DNA from: Pseudomonadota bacterium
Lineage (GTDB): Bacteria > Pseudomonadota > Alphaproteobacteria > Rhizobiales > Phreatobacteraceae
Direction: 5' to 3'
NCBI GenBank assembly: GCA_020161695.1
Contig: JAIUOO010000008.1
Location: 1-64,000, forward strand
Length of the DNA stretch: 64,000 nucleotides
The notes under the pieces: model-generated
What the model saw: only the letters and a program-made list of their open reading frames with translations
Databases searched by the model: none
Told to the model about the DNA's origin: nothing
Part shown: one piece after another, positions 1-8,345 of the stretch
Layout of the letters: the number at the start of each line of letters is the position of its first letter
How positions within the stretch are numbered: position 1 is the first letter of the stretch
Translations under genes and position numbers: made by a program

Positions 1-154
1 CGCTCATCAAGCCGCGAAGCACAGCTGCCCTCCTCAAAGAGCAGCGTTGAATCAGACATCAACTGATTTGGGAATCCCGTTTGTCCACACGACCTAGGGT
101 CGTTCTCGAATGCCGTGTGTCTTTAACATAAGGAATAGGCTTGTCGGTGTATGG

Positions 155-1003
155 TCATCCACCGATACGGGCCTTGACGGCTTTCTGAAAGCATCCTCGC
201 ATATGCCGTATCTCTGCCCGATCTAGGTTCCGGCCCAAAGCCGCACCGCAAATCGGTAGCATCTTCTTGTCCAAGTCGGCTGGTACACCACGAGCGGTCT
301 CCCAGTATGCGGATATTCCAGCGACATCCGTGGCAGAAAGCCCGGTAACGAATGTCGTCACTGAAATCTCGATCTTTCCAAGGTCGTGCGCATCGCCTGA
401 CGGGGCAGTCACTACCACGTCAACTTGGCGGACAACTTCCCTAATCGCTACAGTCTTGTCTTCTCGCACAGAGAGGAAGCTGCCGATAGTTTCCGCGGCC
501 CACTCAGTCGTGGTGTCGGCCTCTTGGAGGAGTTGAGCAGATTGCGAGCCGCGACTAGGGGCAATGCCGAGCAAATGCAGCCTAACGCCGTGGTTTTGAG
601 CAATCTGGACACCGACTCTCACATCTTCGTCACCGGATAGAAGAACGGCATCCGTGATCGATTTGAGCCGAGCCAGTTCAATTAGGTCAGTGACGATCAG
701 CGAGTCGACGCCCTTTTGCTGCCCGTGACTGTTGATGAAGCCCAAGCGGATTTTTACGTCGTCTAGATTGGCAACTGCGGCTTGATCGGTCGTCGGGCGG
801 GCTCCACCCACGGCACCATCATACCAATAGATACGGAGTAGTTTGCTGTCCGGCGCTTTTGCCCGGACTACAGCCTTCAATTCCGAGATCGCTTTAGCTG
901 GGTCCAGAACCAAGGTGCTGCGGGGCTTTTTGCTACCTGTTAGGGCTGTGCTGCCTTGAGCAAACAGATATCCCGCGTCAACGAAGACGGCGCACCGTTC
1001 CAC
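155..1003 (-). CDS. NYN-domain (LabA/DUF88-like) putative nuclease
   Basis: The 282-residue product has the layout of the PIN-like NYN family: an N-terminal FVDAGY strand with Asp9, a KGVDSLIVTDL segment around Asp100, and SGDEDVRVGVQIA around Asp125/Asp127. These acidic residues would form the metal site. Family members are RNases or nucleic-acid processing enzymes, but the substrate here is unknown. The start is GTG at 1003 with a GGGGGGAG ribosome-binding site about 8 nt upstream. No signal peptide or membrane segment is visible, so it should be cytosolic. The gene stands alone on this strand and is less GC-rich than the core genes to the right, consistent with cargo of the mobile island. 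A small palindrome (ACGACC/GGTCGT, 89-103) lies downstream but lacks a T-tract. NYN proteins occur in some defence loci, but nothing else here confirms such a role. Confidence 0.8.
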   Translation of the reverse strand: MERCAVFVDAGYLFAQGSTALTGSKKPRSTLVLDPAKAISELKAVVRAKAPDSKLLRIYWYDGAVGGARPTTDQAAVANLDDVKIRLGFINSHGQQKGVDSLIVTDLIELARLKSITDAVLLSGDEDVRVGVQIAQNHGVRLHLLGIAPSRGSQSAQLLQEADTTTEWAAETIGSFLSVREDKTVAIREVVRQVDVVVTAPSGDAHDLGKIEISVTTFVTGLSATDVAGISAYWETARGVPADLDKKMLPICGAALGRNLDRAEIRHMRGCFQKAVKARIGG

Positions 1004-1388
1004 CTAACGCTCCCCCCCAAATAGCAAGGGCTCCCGCAGGAGCCCTTTTTATGCCGTTGCGGCCTCAGAAGTGTAGCGGGACGCACCGGAGTAAGCGTTA
1101 GATGGCACATAGCATGGCTGTTAGCAAGGACCCCTTGCCTTTGGATGCTGCGCCTAGCATCGACGGAACGTGTTTACAATTCGTTTGTTCCAAGCCGGCC
1201 GTGCCGAGCAAGGTCCCACGTTTCTACCGACACCTGACCCTAGCTCGTCACTATGACAGGATTGCGGCTGCCATTGTGGGCCTCGTCCACGGTTCACGCC
1301 ATCCCTGCGCCTCGCGCCCGCGCCCGCGCGAGCCCATGTCGAGATCATCCGCCGTCGCTCGACCCTCTGACGGCCAACAAGGCTCGTC
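1004..1388. other. Intergenic region without a supported gene
   Basis: This 385-nt stretch separates the leftward NYN gene from the rightward tape-measure-like gene. It holds a rho-independent terminator at its left end and no convincing coding sequence. Open frames crossing it lack ribosome-binding sites and have no recognisable protein character. A short AT-rich patch near 1172-1190 could be part of a promoter for the downstream gene, but I cannot assign boxes. Confidence 0.5.
1026..1050 (+). terminator. Rho-independent terminator, rightward
   Basis: A 9-bp perfect stem (AAGGGCTCC / GGAGCCCTT) with a CGCA loop runs directly into a T-tract on the plus strand. No rightward gene precedes it in the window, so it may end a transcript entering from the left or act as an insulator. 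On the minus strand the tail is not T-rich, so it probably does not serve the NYN gene's orientation. Confidence 0.75.
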
Positions 1389-4346
1389 ATGGCCACCTAT
1401 CAAGCCACCATCCGCGTCTCTGCGGTGGATGCCGCATCCGGCGTTCTCAGCGGCATCGCCGGCAATTTCCAGCGCGTCGCCCGCACCATCGAACAGCAGG
1501 CGCGTAGCATCGCGCGCTCAACGCAGATTGCCGCCGCCGTCGCGGTGACAACGGCCGTGCAGACTGCCGCTGCGCCATTGCAGAATTTCGCTCGCAACCT
1601 CCTGTCAACGGAAGCGGATTGGTCCCGCGCGATCAACCGCGTCGCCGTCGCCACGGAAAACCAGCGCGACCTTGAAGGCCGCATCGGGCAGCAGTCGGAA
1701 GCCGCGCAGGCAGCGCGCCACCAGAATAACCTTCGCCGACTTCGCGAAACGGAAGACGTGATCAAACGCGTCGCTCAGGCCAGCATTTTCAAGGCGGCTG
1801 AGAGCGCGGATGCCTTTTCGGATATGACCTTTAGTGGCATTGCCGAGCGCACAGCGCGAGCCATGCTGCCGCTTGCCGCACAGTATGCGCAGGCGGCCGA
1901 AATGCCGATCAGGAAAGCTGCGGCTTCCCTGCCCCGAATGGTCCGTGGCGTTTTCGGTACGGCCGCCGTGCAGGATGCCGTCCGCGCCGCCGACCTGTCC
2001 CGCTATGTCGCCACGGCATCCGTCGCCGGTGCCAATGCCAGCGCTGCAAGCGTGCGCGACATTGACGAGGGGCTTCGACTTTCTGCGCCGGTCATCCTCG
2101 GCGCGGAACGCCGTCAGCTTGAGCGCGAGGCCGGCCGCCGCGATGACATGTCGCCCGTCCAGCGCATGCAGTTTGTCGAGGAAGGACTCAAGCGCGCCTT
2201 TGTGAACCTGACGGCACAGATTGCCGCCGGTGTTCAAAACGGCTTTTCGGGTTCGGAAGTGGGCCGTGGTTTGGCGGCCACGAACTCGCGCCTCGGCGCG
2301 CTGCCGGCGAAGGCCGTCCGATTCCTTGAGGCGAACAACATCGATCCGATGCAGTATCAGGTGCTTCCGCCGAACGCCGCTGACCGCATCGCTGCTGGCC
2401 TGCGCCGACAGCTTCCTAACCTCTCACCGGCGGCGCAGCGCGAGGTCCAGGGCGTCTACTCCGACCGCGCGCTGTCAGCCATCGAACAGTTCAACCGCTC
2501 GCGCGAGATCATCGCGCAGCGCGGCGGTGCCGGCGGCACGGCCATGGGCACCCAAGACGCGCTCAAGGCGGTCAGCGTCCTACGCGAGCAGCAGAACGCC
2601 ATCGCCGAGCGCGTGGACGTAAACAGCATGCTGCGTGACCTTGAGGCCCGCGGCGTCAACATCGCCACGCTGGCAGAGGCCATCGGCAAATATCATCAAT
2701 CCAAGATCGCCGGCATGGAAGGTGCGGAGGTCGGCCGCATCGCGGGCGAGATCAATACTCGCCTTGCGCAGCCCAACTATCTCGAAAGCCAAGAGGCGCA
2801 GCGCATGGCCGGGTTCTTCGGTGCGCTGGAAAGGCTGACGGGTGCGCTCGACACGGCCAAACGCGCGTTCTTCACGACGTTCGGCGAGCCGCTGATAGAA
2901 CTCATGGGCCGCGCCGAGTCCGCGCTCGAATCCTTCGCGAACAAGCTCACCGCGCGCAACGCGGACGGCTCCTATGCGAACGACGGCCTGCGCAACATGG
3001 CGAAGGTGTCGGCCGTCGCGGCAGCTTCGCTGATCGGCCTCGCGCCGATCCTCGCAACTATCGGCGTGTCGGCGCTCGGCGTGTGGGCAATCGTCAAGGT
3101 GTTCGCGGCCATCGCGGCGACGGCGGCCATCGTCGTGAAAGCCGTGGCAGTCATCGCAGGCGCGCTGATGAGCATTCCGGTCGCCATCGCAGCCATTGTC
3201 GCCGCGGCGGCAGGTTGGGCCATCTGGTCCGACCTCGGCGGATCGCTCGCGCCGTTCCTCTCTGCCGTGCAGCACGTCAAGGATGCGCTGGCGAGCCTAT
3301 GGGCGGCCGTGCAGGCTGCCCTCGGCGGCGATTGGTCCAAAGCCGGGGAGCTTGGCGCGGCGGCGCTCCGCAGCATCGGTTCTGCCCTGTGGTCGCTCGG
3401 CGAGTCACTCGGGCGCGCGGCGCTCGGCGCGTTGCAAGCCGCATGGGCTGGCATTCAGTCATGGGCCGGTGAGGTCGCGGGCCGCGCCGCCAATCTCGGG
3501 CGCAATATGGAAGCCGATTTCCGCGCGTGGGCCGAGCGCGTCGGCCAGTCGATCTATGACGCTGTCAACGGCGCGTTTGAGTCCGCGGTCAACAATGTGT
3601 CGGCCGGCTTCTCGCGCCTTGCGCAGGCGTTCGACTCGCATGTCGTGCAGCCGATCAAGGCCGCATGGCAGGCAGTAGTGGACGGCATCAGCGGGGCCAT
3701 CGACCGACTTGTTGCGCGCGTGACCGGGGCGCTTGACGCGCTCCGCTCGCGCCTCCCGTCATGGGCTGGCGGCGTGCCTGCTGCGGACGGCACCCAGCCC
3801 GCAGCGACGATGCCCGCGCTACCCATGCCGCCGGTGGGCGTCTCGCCTGTCATCGCCGCTCCCACGCTCCCCGGTGCCGCCATCGGCGCAGAGGTCGGCG
3901 CGCTCATCGGTTCGATGCGTCAGGTCGAAACCAGCACGCGCGATGCGGCTGCGCCGGCAAGCGCTCTGGCGACGGAGGCGGGCAAGATCGCGGCACAGGC
4001 CACGGCCGCGGCGGGCAATCTGGATGCCGTGGCGCGCAGCCTGTCGGCGCTCAGCAATATGAGGATCACCATTCCGCAGGTTGTCGCTCCGCAAGTGCCC
4101 GCGCAGAGCGCGCCGGCAGAGAGCGGCACGCCGGGACGCCAAGGGGCCGTGGTGCAGCCGTTCCGCAGCTTCGCCGATGCCGACGTGCGCCCCGGTGGGG
4201 CGATGTCCCGCACTGCCTCGTTCGATGGTCAGTTGGACATCCGCGTGCGCAGCGAGCGCGGAGCGGAAGCTAGCACTGTGCTTTCGTCGCGCGGTGATAT
4301 TCGCACGAGGATCGATGCAGGATTCAACGACGCCGCGTGGGGCTAA
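1389..4346 (+). CDS. Phage tail tape-measure-like protein
   Basis: The 985-residue Ala-rich protein has the typical tape-measure architecture: a helical N-terminal third rich in Arg/Gln/Ala, a hydrophobic multi-helix block at about residues 540-615 resembling membrane-insertion segments, further helical repeats to about 790, a Pro/Ala linker near 800-840, and a short beta-like C-terminal tail. In siphophages and myophages such proteins set tail length and help DNA cross the inner membrane. At roughly 1.5 angstrom per residue this would imply a tail near 150 nm. No lysozyme or peptidase motif is evident. The start at 1389 has only a weak AAGG upstream. Unlike a normal tail module, no tail tube, tail chaperone or distal-tail gene flanks it, and both neighbours face the other way. 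The family call rests on architecture, not on a signature motif. Confidence 0.65.
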   Translation: MATYQATIRVSAVDAASGVLSGIAGNFQRVARTIEQQARSIARSTQIAAAVAVTTAVQTAAAPLQNFARNLLSTEADWSRAINRVAVATENQRDLEGRIGQQSEAAQAARHQNNLRRLRETEDVIKRVAQASIFKAAESADAFSDMTFSGIAERTARAMLPLAAQYAQAAEMPIRKAAASLPRMVRGVFGTAAVQDAVRAADLSRYVATASVAGANASAASVRDIDEGLRLSAPVILGAERRQLEREAGRRDDMSPVQRMQFVEEGLKRAFVNLTAQIAAGVQNGFSGSEVGRGLAATNSRLGALPAKAVRFLEANNIDPMQYQVLPPNAADRIAAGLRRQLPNLSPAAQREVQGVYSDRALSAIEQFNRSREIIAQRGGAGGTAMGTQDALKAVSVLREQQNAIAERVDVNSMLRDLEARGVNIATLAEAIGKYHQSKIAGMEGAEVGRIAGEINTRLAQPNYLESQEAQRMAGFFGALERLTGALDTAKRAFFTTFGEPLIELMGRAESALESFANKLTARNADGSYANDGLRNMAKVSAVAAASLIGLAPILATIGVSALGVWAIVKVFAAIAATAAIVVKAVAVIAGALMSIPVAIAAIVAAAAGWAIWSDLGGSLAPFLSAVQHVKDALASLWAAVQAALGGDWSKAGELGAAALRSIGSALWSLGESLGRAALGALQAAWAGIQSWAGEVAGRAANLGRNMEADFRAWAERVGQSIYDAVNGAFESAVNNVSAGFSRLAQAFDSHVVQPIKAAWQAVVDGISGAIDRLVARVTGALDALRSRLPSWAGGVPAADGTQPAATMPALPMPPVGVSPVIAAPTLPGAAIGAEVGALIGSMRQVETSTRDAAAPASALATEAGKIAAQATAAAGNLDAVARSLSALSNMRITIPQVVAPQVPAQSAPAESGTPGRQGAVVQPFRSFADADVRPGGAMSRTASFDGQLDIRVRSERGAEASTVLSSRGDIRTRIDAGFNDAAWG

Positions 4347-4967
4347 GAGCCTAGCCCATACGCCTAGCGGCATCCGGTGGTGTCGAGCCTAGCGGGGGCC
4401 GTTCCATGTCTGAACCGATGACGATGAGAGCAGCGACGATGCGAGATCGCGAACAGCGAGAGACGATCAGCGCGATGCGAGGTTGAGGGGCGACGAACGC
4501 CACCATCACGTCATAGGACAGCACGCAGCTTCCGGCAGCGACTTTGTATTATTTCTACGGGTCCTCCCCCCGTCGAGAAACGGTCGCGGTGCTCGCTGCC
4601 CCCGGTCCCCGGACGTAGGAGGGTCATTTTTCTGCGTTACAAACCCTTGATAAGATAGAACAAACTTCCGAAAACGCTCAGAAATCGGCTCCCATCTGTA
4701 TCGGTGCGGTGCACGTTGGGGCGAGTGGAAGCGGAAATCGCGGGATTCCGATCAAGTCCCGTTTGCGATCAGCGGACGGCGACAAGACGCTGTCGATGAC
4801 GCGAAGTTTGCGGACCTTGAGGCCGCCGCCCGCCCCGCCGGTCACAGGCCGATGACGATTGAGGGCGGGCTTCGGCTCGCCCTTGTCGTTTGCCGGGCCA
4901 GCGGCGGCCGGTGGGTGGCCTTGGACGAGGTGCCGGCTACTCTTGCGCTCCGGTGAGGTGACGGGGC
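4347..4967. other. Intergenic region: GCCTAGC repeats, possible gene remnant
   Basis: No gene can be supported in these 620 nt. Immediately after the tape-measure-like gene are three direct copies of GCCTAGC (4349-4355, 4362-4368, 4387-4393). An AT-rich patch lies at about 4540-4555. A frame of 100 codons (4654-4956, plus strand) stays open with GC-rich third positions but has no start codon before 4852, so it may be a decayed phage gene. A UUCG-loop terminator sits at 4862-4890. Confidence 0.45.
4862..4890 (+). terminator. UUCG-tetraloop terminator-like hairpin
   Basis: A 9-bp stem (AGGGCGGGC / GCTCGCCCT, one G-U pair) closed by a TTCG tetraloop is followed by TTGTCGTT. It would end rightward transcription from the tape-measure-like gene before the opposing 129-residue gene. 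The tail is only moderately T-rich. Confidence 0.55.
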
Positions 4968-5357
4968 TCAAGCGACCGCTTCGGCGGACGATGGCTTGCC
5001 GACAAGGAAGGCTCGATACTCGCCTTCATCAACGCGCCGATCCTGCTGATACCGCTCGCCCGAGCACAAAATGTTCTCGTCGCTCCACTCGACCTCAATC
5101 GGCTCGCCGCGGGTCCCTGAATGCTGGCAGAACGCAGTCCATCGGCCATCCGACCCGCGCCTATAATCGACATCAGGCTTGTCACCATCCATCGTCCGAA
5201 TGAGCGTCACGTCAGGATCGATGCGGCGGAAGAACGTTATCGCGCCCATCATGTCGGTGCAGCTACCACGTCCCATGACAAGGGTGCCTTGGCGGGCGTT
5301 GAAGTCGTACGTCATCGACTGCGCGTCGCATTGAAGCTCAATGCTGTGATTGTTCAC
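4968..5357 (-). CDS. Hypothetical island protein, 129 aa
   Basis: I do not recognise this family. I place the start at GTG 5357 because an AGGAG box sits 7 nt upstream. A longer in-frame reading back to 5492 would run into the palindromic repeat region and lacks a ribosome-binding site. The product is acidic, soluble and rich in Asp, Arg and Gly, with two or three scattered cysteines and no signal peptide or transmembrane segment. It lies downstream of the replication ATPase on the same strand, 244 nt away, with the CACCGGTG repeat cluster in between. It may therefore belong to the same replication module, for example as an accessory or copy-control factor. That role is inferred from position only. 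Confidence 0.6.
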   Translation of the reverse strand: MNNHSIELQCDAQSMTYDFNARQGTLVMGRGSCTDMMGAITFFRRIDPDVTLIRTMDGDKPDVDYRRGSDGRWTAFCQHSGTRGEPIEVEWSDENILCSGERYQQDRRVDEGEYRAFLVGKPSSAEAVA

Positions 5358-5480
5358 GATGGCTCTCCTACCTTTTGTCCTAAAAATCATTGACACGATG
5401 TCGGCGAGAGTGCGGCGGATGAGTGCGACGGTTTTTGCCCCGGTCGCTTTTTTTTCGATTTTGAACCTCTCCAACGCCTT

Positions 5481-5603
5481 GCACCGGTGCACCGGTGAGT
5501 AGGGTATATATACCCTTACTCATCCGGGGCATGACCTGTGCAAAGCTAGGCGCGTTGGTTGTGCCCCGGTCTGCCCCGATTGTGCACCGGTGCTGCACCG
5601 GTC
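5481..5603. repeat. CACCGGTG palindromic repeats with AT-rich palindrome
   Basis: Four copies of an 8-bp palindrome occur in 123 bp: CACCGGTG at 5482-5489, 5490-5497 and 5585-5592, and a variant CACCGGTC at 5596-5603. Between the pairs lies a 25-bp near-perfect palindrome (5497-5521) whose arms read GAGTAGGGT and ACCCTTACTC around an AT core. The last repeat overlaps the stop of the replication ATPase gene. The layout, with iteron-like sites beside an AT-rich element and a replication gene, resembles a replication origin or an operator for a dimeric regulator. Which of these it is cannot be told from sequence. Confidence 0.6.
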
Positions 5604-7767
5604 AACCGCCAACCTCCTCGTCATCGGAATAGGCAGATTGCAGGGCGTTCGCCGGGGATTTCCAGTCGGAGTTCGCAACCACGTCCTCGGTCTTCTCGCG
5701 GTTCGCCTTCTGGCCCTCAACTACCTTCAAGACGCCGCGCCTGATGAGGTCGGACACAATGAACTCGACGCGCTTCTTGTTGGATTTGTCGCCCATGTCG
5801 AGGTCAAGAAGCGCGCCAACGCGAATGCCTACCCATTGCGGGCTCTTGGGGCTCTTGCGCGACCAGTGCGGCACCATACCGGTGTGTACGCGAACAACCT
5901 CGTCATTGGTCAGCCTCGTGGATTTCGCGAGCTTCACGCGGACCATCCCACTCGACCTGTAGAGTGGCGGGAACATCATGCCCGGTGCCACCACGTCATG
6001 GCCCTTGATCGCGTAGTACTCTGCGCTCGGCGGCTCGCCGTAGCTGACCTTCTCGTAGCTGACGCGGACGAGGCGCTTCACTTCCTCAGCAGTTTGGCCC
6101 GCATCCATAGCGCGCTCGCGCTCATCCTCGCTCGTCCAGTTGATGACTCGGCCGCCTCGGATTGCGCCAAGGATAGCGGACGAGCCGCGAAGATCATGAA
6201 GCGTGACAGCCGTCGCTCCACGCGGCAGCTTGCCGACGTGGTGATTGATATGGACAGCGAAGTTCAGTTCCATGCTCATGCGCGCGAGCGCCTTAAGAAT
6301 GCCATCCATCGCACCCGATGCATTCTCGTTCCCTTGGTGCATTGAGACGAGCGGGTCGATCATCACCACGTCAATCCTGTGCGCCTCGACCATGCGGCGC
6401 AGATTGAGGAGCGCGGACTCGTTGATCTTGAACGAGCCTCGTTCCTCACCGCCAATGATGAGCGCGCCGCCAATCTCGACTGCGCCGGCCACGTGCAGCG
6501 TCCCTTTGAAATGGCTGGGCATCACGCTAGCCAACTCGCAGAACGCGCGGACTCGCTGCTTGATGCGTTCGACACGGTCTTCCAGATTGAGGAGCAACAC
6601 GTTGCAGGGCTCGTTGACCGGTACGCCAAGAAGCGACAGGCCCGAGGCGAGGCACACAGCCTCGTCAATCATGAGCGTGGTCTTGCCGACGCCCGGCAGC
6701 GCACCGGTAATGAACACCTCGCCTCGGTTGAACACGTTGCCGTAAAGCGACGGCGGCAGGACGGAGTCCATGAGGCCGGACTCATCGGTAATCATTTCCA
6801 GTTTGAAAGGCAGCAAAGCCGGAGCACTGTAAGCGGGGTGTGCGGCTGACGCTGCGGCGGCCGGGACCTCCGCCGGCCTCGCGCCGGCCTTGATCGCCAG
6901 TTCCGCGACCTGATCTCGCAGGCGCTCGCGGCGCGCCTCGTCCAGATTCCATAGCGGATGGGCAAGCGCTCTTGCCGCGTCCGCCTGTGTGCCCGCCTCC
7001 GCAAGCGCGCGAGCCGACCACGCAAGCTCGTCCAGCGCCTCGGCGCGCATGGCGGCGTGCTCGGCTTGGATCGCCTCGCGGTCGGGATCATCCGGGCAAC
7101 CGGCCGGGATCATCACGTCATCGGCGAACTCACCATGCACGCGCTTGCCACGTAGGTGCGCGCCGCGGACGATTTCCCACGAGCGAACCGGATCGTGCGG
7201 CACGCGGATGTCATAGCTGCGGCATCCATCCCTCAAGAGATCGTCAAAGAGGTTGTCGAGATCGTCCACGCCGAAGATCGGAAGATTGGCGATGGGCGGC
7301 ACCGCTAGCCCCGCCGGCAGCTTCACGGCTACGTCGCGCTCAAGGATGGTGAAACCCTGCCCGTCATTGGTGAACGTCCAGCCAAACGACCTTGAGGGAC
7401 CGAACTCGCGTTCGGCTGATAGGGGCTTTGCCGGCGCGCGGTAGACCGCAAAGCCGCCGTCCGCGTTCCCCCACAACAAAGGTGTCCAAGGCAAACGCAT
7501 CGCAGAGGAATTGTCGCCCGCAATTCTGACGATGACGATGCCGTTTCCAGCAACGATGCCGGACTCGGCGGTCGCCCCGGCCGGCTGATGCGCGCGGGCT
7601 TGCGCCGGCAGGAACTCAGCGAACTCGCGCGCCCCTCCGTCGCTGGTCACCCAGCCCACGGCTCCATCCCCGCCGGGAATCATTGGTGCGGGGGTGTACC
7701 CCAGCGCCTCAAGCTGCGTCAGGTCGTCTCGTTGCTCAATCGAAGTCGTATGCACGTCTCTGTCCAC
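5602..7767 (-). CDS. RepA-like AAA (AAA_25) replicative helicase/primase-type ATPase
   Basis: This 721-residue protein contains a RecA-type ATPase core: Walker A GALPGVGKTT at residues 355-364, Walker B VVMID at 467-471, and a sensor-like HINHHVGK near 506-513. This is the pattern of AAA_25/RepA hexameric helicases found in phages, plasmids and islands. The first 300 residues resemble a degenerate primase-polymerase module (a GYTPAPMIPGG-like opening) without a convincing pair of catalytic acidic residues, so primase activity is doubtful. The C-terminal 100 residues look like a winged helix (a KKRVEFIVSDLIRRG segment). The start is GTG at 7767 with a weak ribosome-binding site; a second GTG at 7755 is an alternative. 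It would melt or unwind an origin for autonomous replication of the island. A divergent control region lies upstream and palindromic repeats lie at its 3' end. Confidence 0.8.
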   Translation of the reverse strand: MDRDVHTTSIEQRDDLTQLEALGYTPAPMIPGGDGAVGWVTSDGGAREFAEFLPAQARAHQPAGATAESGIVAGNGIVIVRIAGDNSSAMRLPWTPLLWGNADGGFAVYRAPAKPLSAEREFGPSRSFGWTFTNDGQGFTILERDVAVKLPAGLAVPPIANLPIFGVDDLDNLFDDLLRDGCRSYDIRVPHDPVRSWEIVRGAHLRGKRVHGEFADDVMIPAGCPDDPDREAIQAEHAAMRAEALDELAWSARALAEAGTQADAARALAHPLWNLDEARRERLRDQVAELAIKAGARPAEVPAAAASAAHPAYSAPALLPFKLEMITDESGLMDSVLPPSLYGNVFNRGEVFITGALPGVGKTTLMIDEAVCLASGLSLLGVPVNEPCNVLLLNLEDRVERIKQRVRAFCELASVMPSHFKGTLHVAGAVEIGGALIIGGEERGSFKINESALLNLRRMVEAHRIDVVMIDPLVSMHQGNENASGAMDGILKALARMSMELNFAVHINHHVGKLPRGATAVTLHDLRGSSAILGAIRGGRVINWTSEDERERAMDAGQTAEEVKRLVRVSYEKVSYGEPPSAEYYAIKGHDVVAPGMMFPPLYRSSGMVRVKLAKSTRLTNDEVVRVHTGMVPHWSRKSPKSPQWVGIRVGALLDLDMGDKSNKKRVEFIVSDLIRRGVLKVVEGQKANREKTEDVVANSDWKSPANALQSAYSDDEEVGG

Positions 7768-7818
7768 TTCTGGAAGGTTCAGACCAGAAACAGTCGAGAT
7801 TGCGCCTTGTTTTTGCTG

Positions 7819-7842
7819 TGATCCGGCATGATATTCGGATCA
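7819..7842. promoter_or_regulatory. Inverted repeat, candidate operator
   Basis: Perfect 7-bp arms TGATCCG and CGGATCA are separated by 10 bp, placing their centres about 17 bp apart, which suits a dimeric HTH repressor contacting successive major grooves. It lies about 50 bp upstream of the replication ATPase start. It also overlaps a weak rightward promoter-like pair (TTGTTT near 7808, TGATAT near 7829). Confidence 0.5.
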
Positions 7843-7877
7843 TCGCTGTGGATGGCGAACTCTCTCTATTCCCAATC

Positions 7878-7916
7878 AACCCCGTTCGCGCTGACCACGC
7901 GGCGGGGTTTTCTTTT
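7878..7916 (+). terminator. Strong rightward terminator in the divergent region
   Basis: Outer stem AACCCCG (7878-7884) pairs with CGGGGTT (7903-7909) and inner CGCG pairs with CGCG around a 7-nt loop. The hairpin is followed by TTTCTTTT. No protein gene ends here on this strand, so the likely client is a short RNA initiated within or just beyond the 5' end of the replication ATPase gene, antisense to it. Confidence 0.7.
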
Positions 7917-8123
7917 GTGCGGGCGCACCATTGCGCTGCGTCGTCAATCAACTTGGGCAGTGGCAGAGGCGATTTCGAGGCGCGTCCATTCCTGAATCTC
8001 CGCTGATCACCTGATCTCCCCCAAAGTCACTCGAAAGCCCTCCGTCCACTTCTCTATCACTTCGCGACCTACCGCTGGTCGAGGGCGAAACATAACTCCC
8101 CAGTCATCGGACGAGGGAGCACG

Positions 8124-8345
8124 ATGACCGACAAGACATACGAAGAAGCCTGCGCAGACATCGAAGAAGCGGACGCGCTCCGCTGGGAAAAACTCGCGAC
8201 GGATGCAGCGTTTCTACTTCCCGCCAAGGCGCGACTTGAGCACGCCCATTCCCGCAGCTTTGAGGCTCGAAAGCGCATCGAAGCCGCTATGTCGCGCGCC
8301 GATAAGGCGCTCAATTTCCTTGAAGAAAGGAGCGCGCCGAAGTGA
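8124..8345 (+). CDS. Hypothetical small coiled-coil-like protein, 73 aa
   Basis: First gene of a tightly packed rightward run of four. The 73-residue product is highly charged and helical, rich in Ala, Glu, Lys and Arg, with no hydrophobic segment, so it is probably a soluble helical or coiled-coil protein. A GAGGGAGC ribosome-binding site precedes the ATG. Its stop overlaps the next start (GTGA), indicating translational coupling. I do not recognise the family. Phage and island early operons often begin with such small proteins. Confidence 0.65.
   Translation: MTDKTYEEACADIEEADALRWEKLATDAAFLLPAKARLEHAHSRSFEARKRIEAAMSRADKALNFLEERSAPK

Larger units (their letters stand above)
7768..8123. other. 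Divergent control region of the replication module
   Basis: These 356 nt separate the leftward replication ATPase from the rightward small-gene operon. They contain an inverted repeat (7819-7842) and a strong rightward terminator (7878-7916) that serves no annotated gene, suggesting a short non-coding transcript. The right half (7990-8123) should hold the promoter for the 8124 operon, but I cannot assign its boxes with confidence. Confidence 0.5.

Noticed and set aside
89..103. ACGACC-TAG-GGTCGT palindrome downstream of the NYN gene
   Set aside because: Lacks a T-tract on either strand, so not called a terminator.
1..154. Left edge as the second attachment site
   Set aside because: No copy of the tRNA-Glu 3' end is visible here, so the island must extend further left.
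1102..1548. Plus-strand frame before and overlapping the tape-measure-like gene
   Set aside because: Composition is Pro/Ser/Arg-rich noise, it overlaps the real gene in another frame, and it has no ribosome-binding site.
4654..4956. 100-codon plus-strand frame with GC-rich third positions
   Set aside because: No ATG, GTG or TTG start before 4852 and no ribosome-binding site. It may be a decayed gene but cannot be called.
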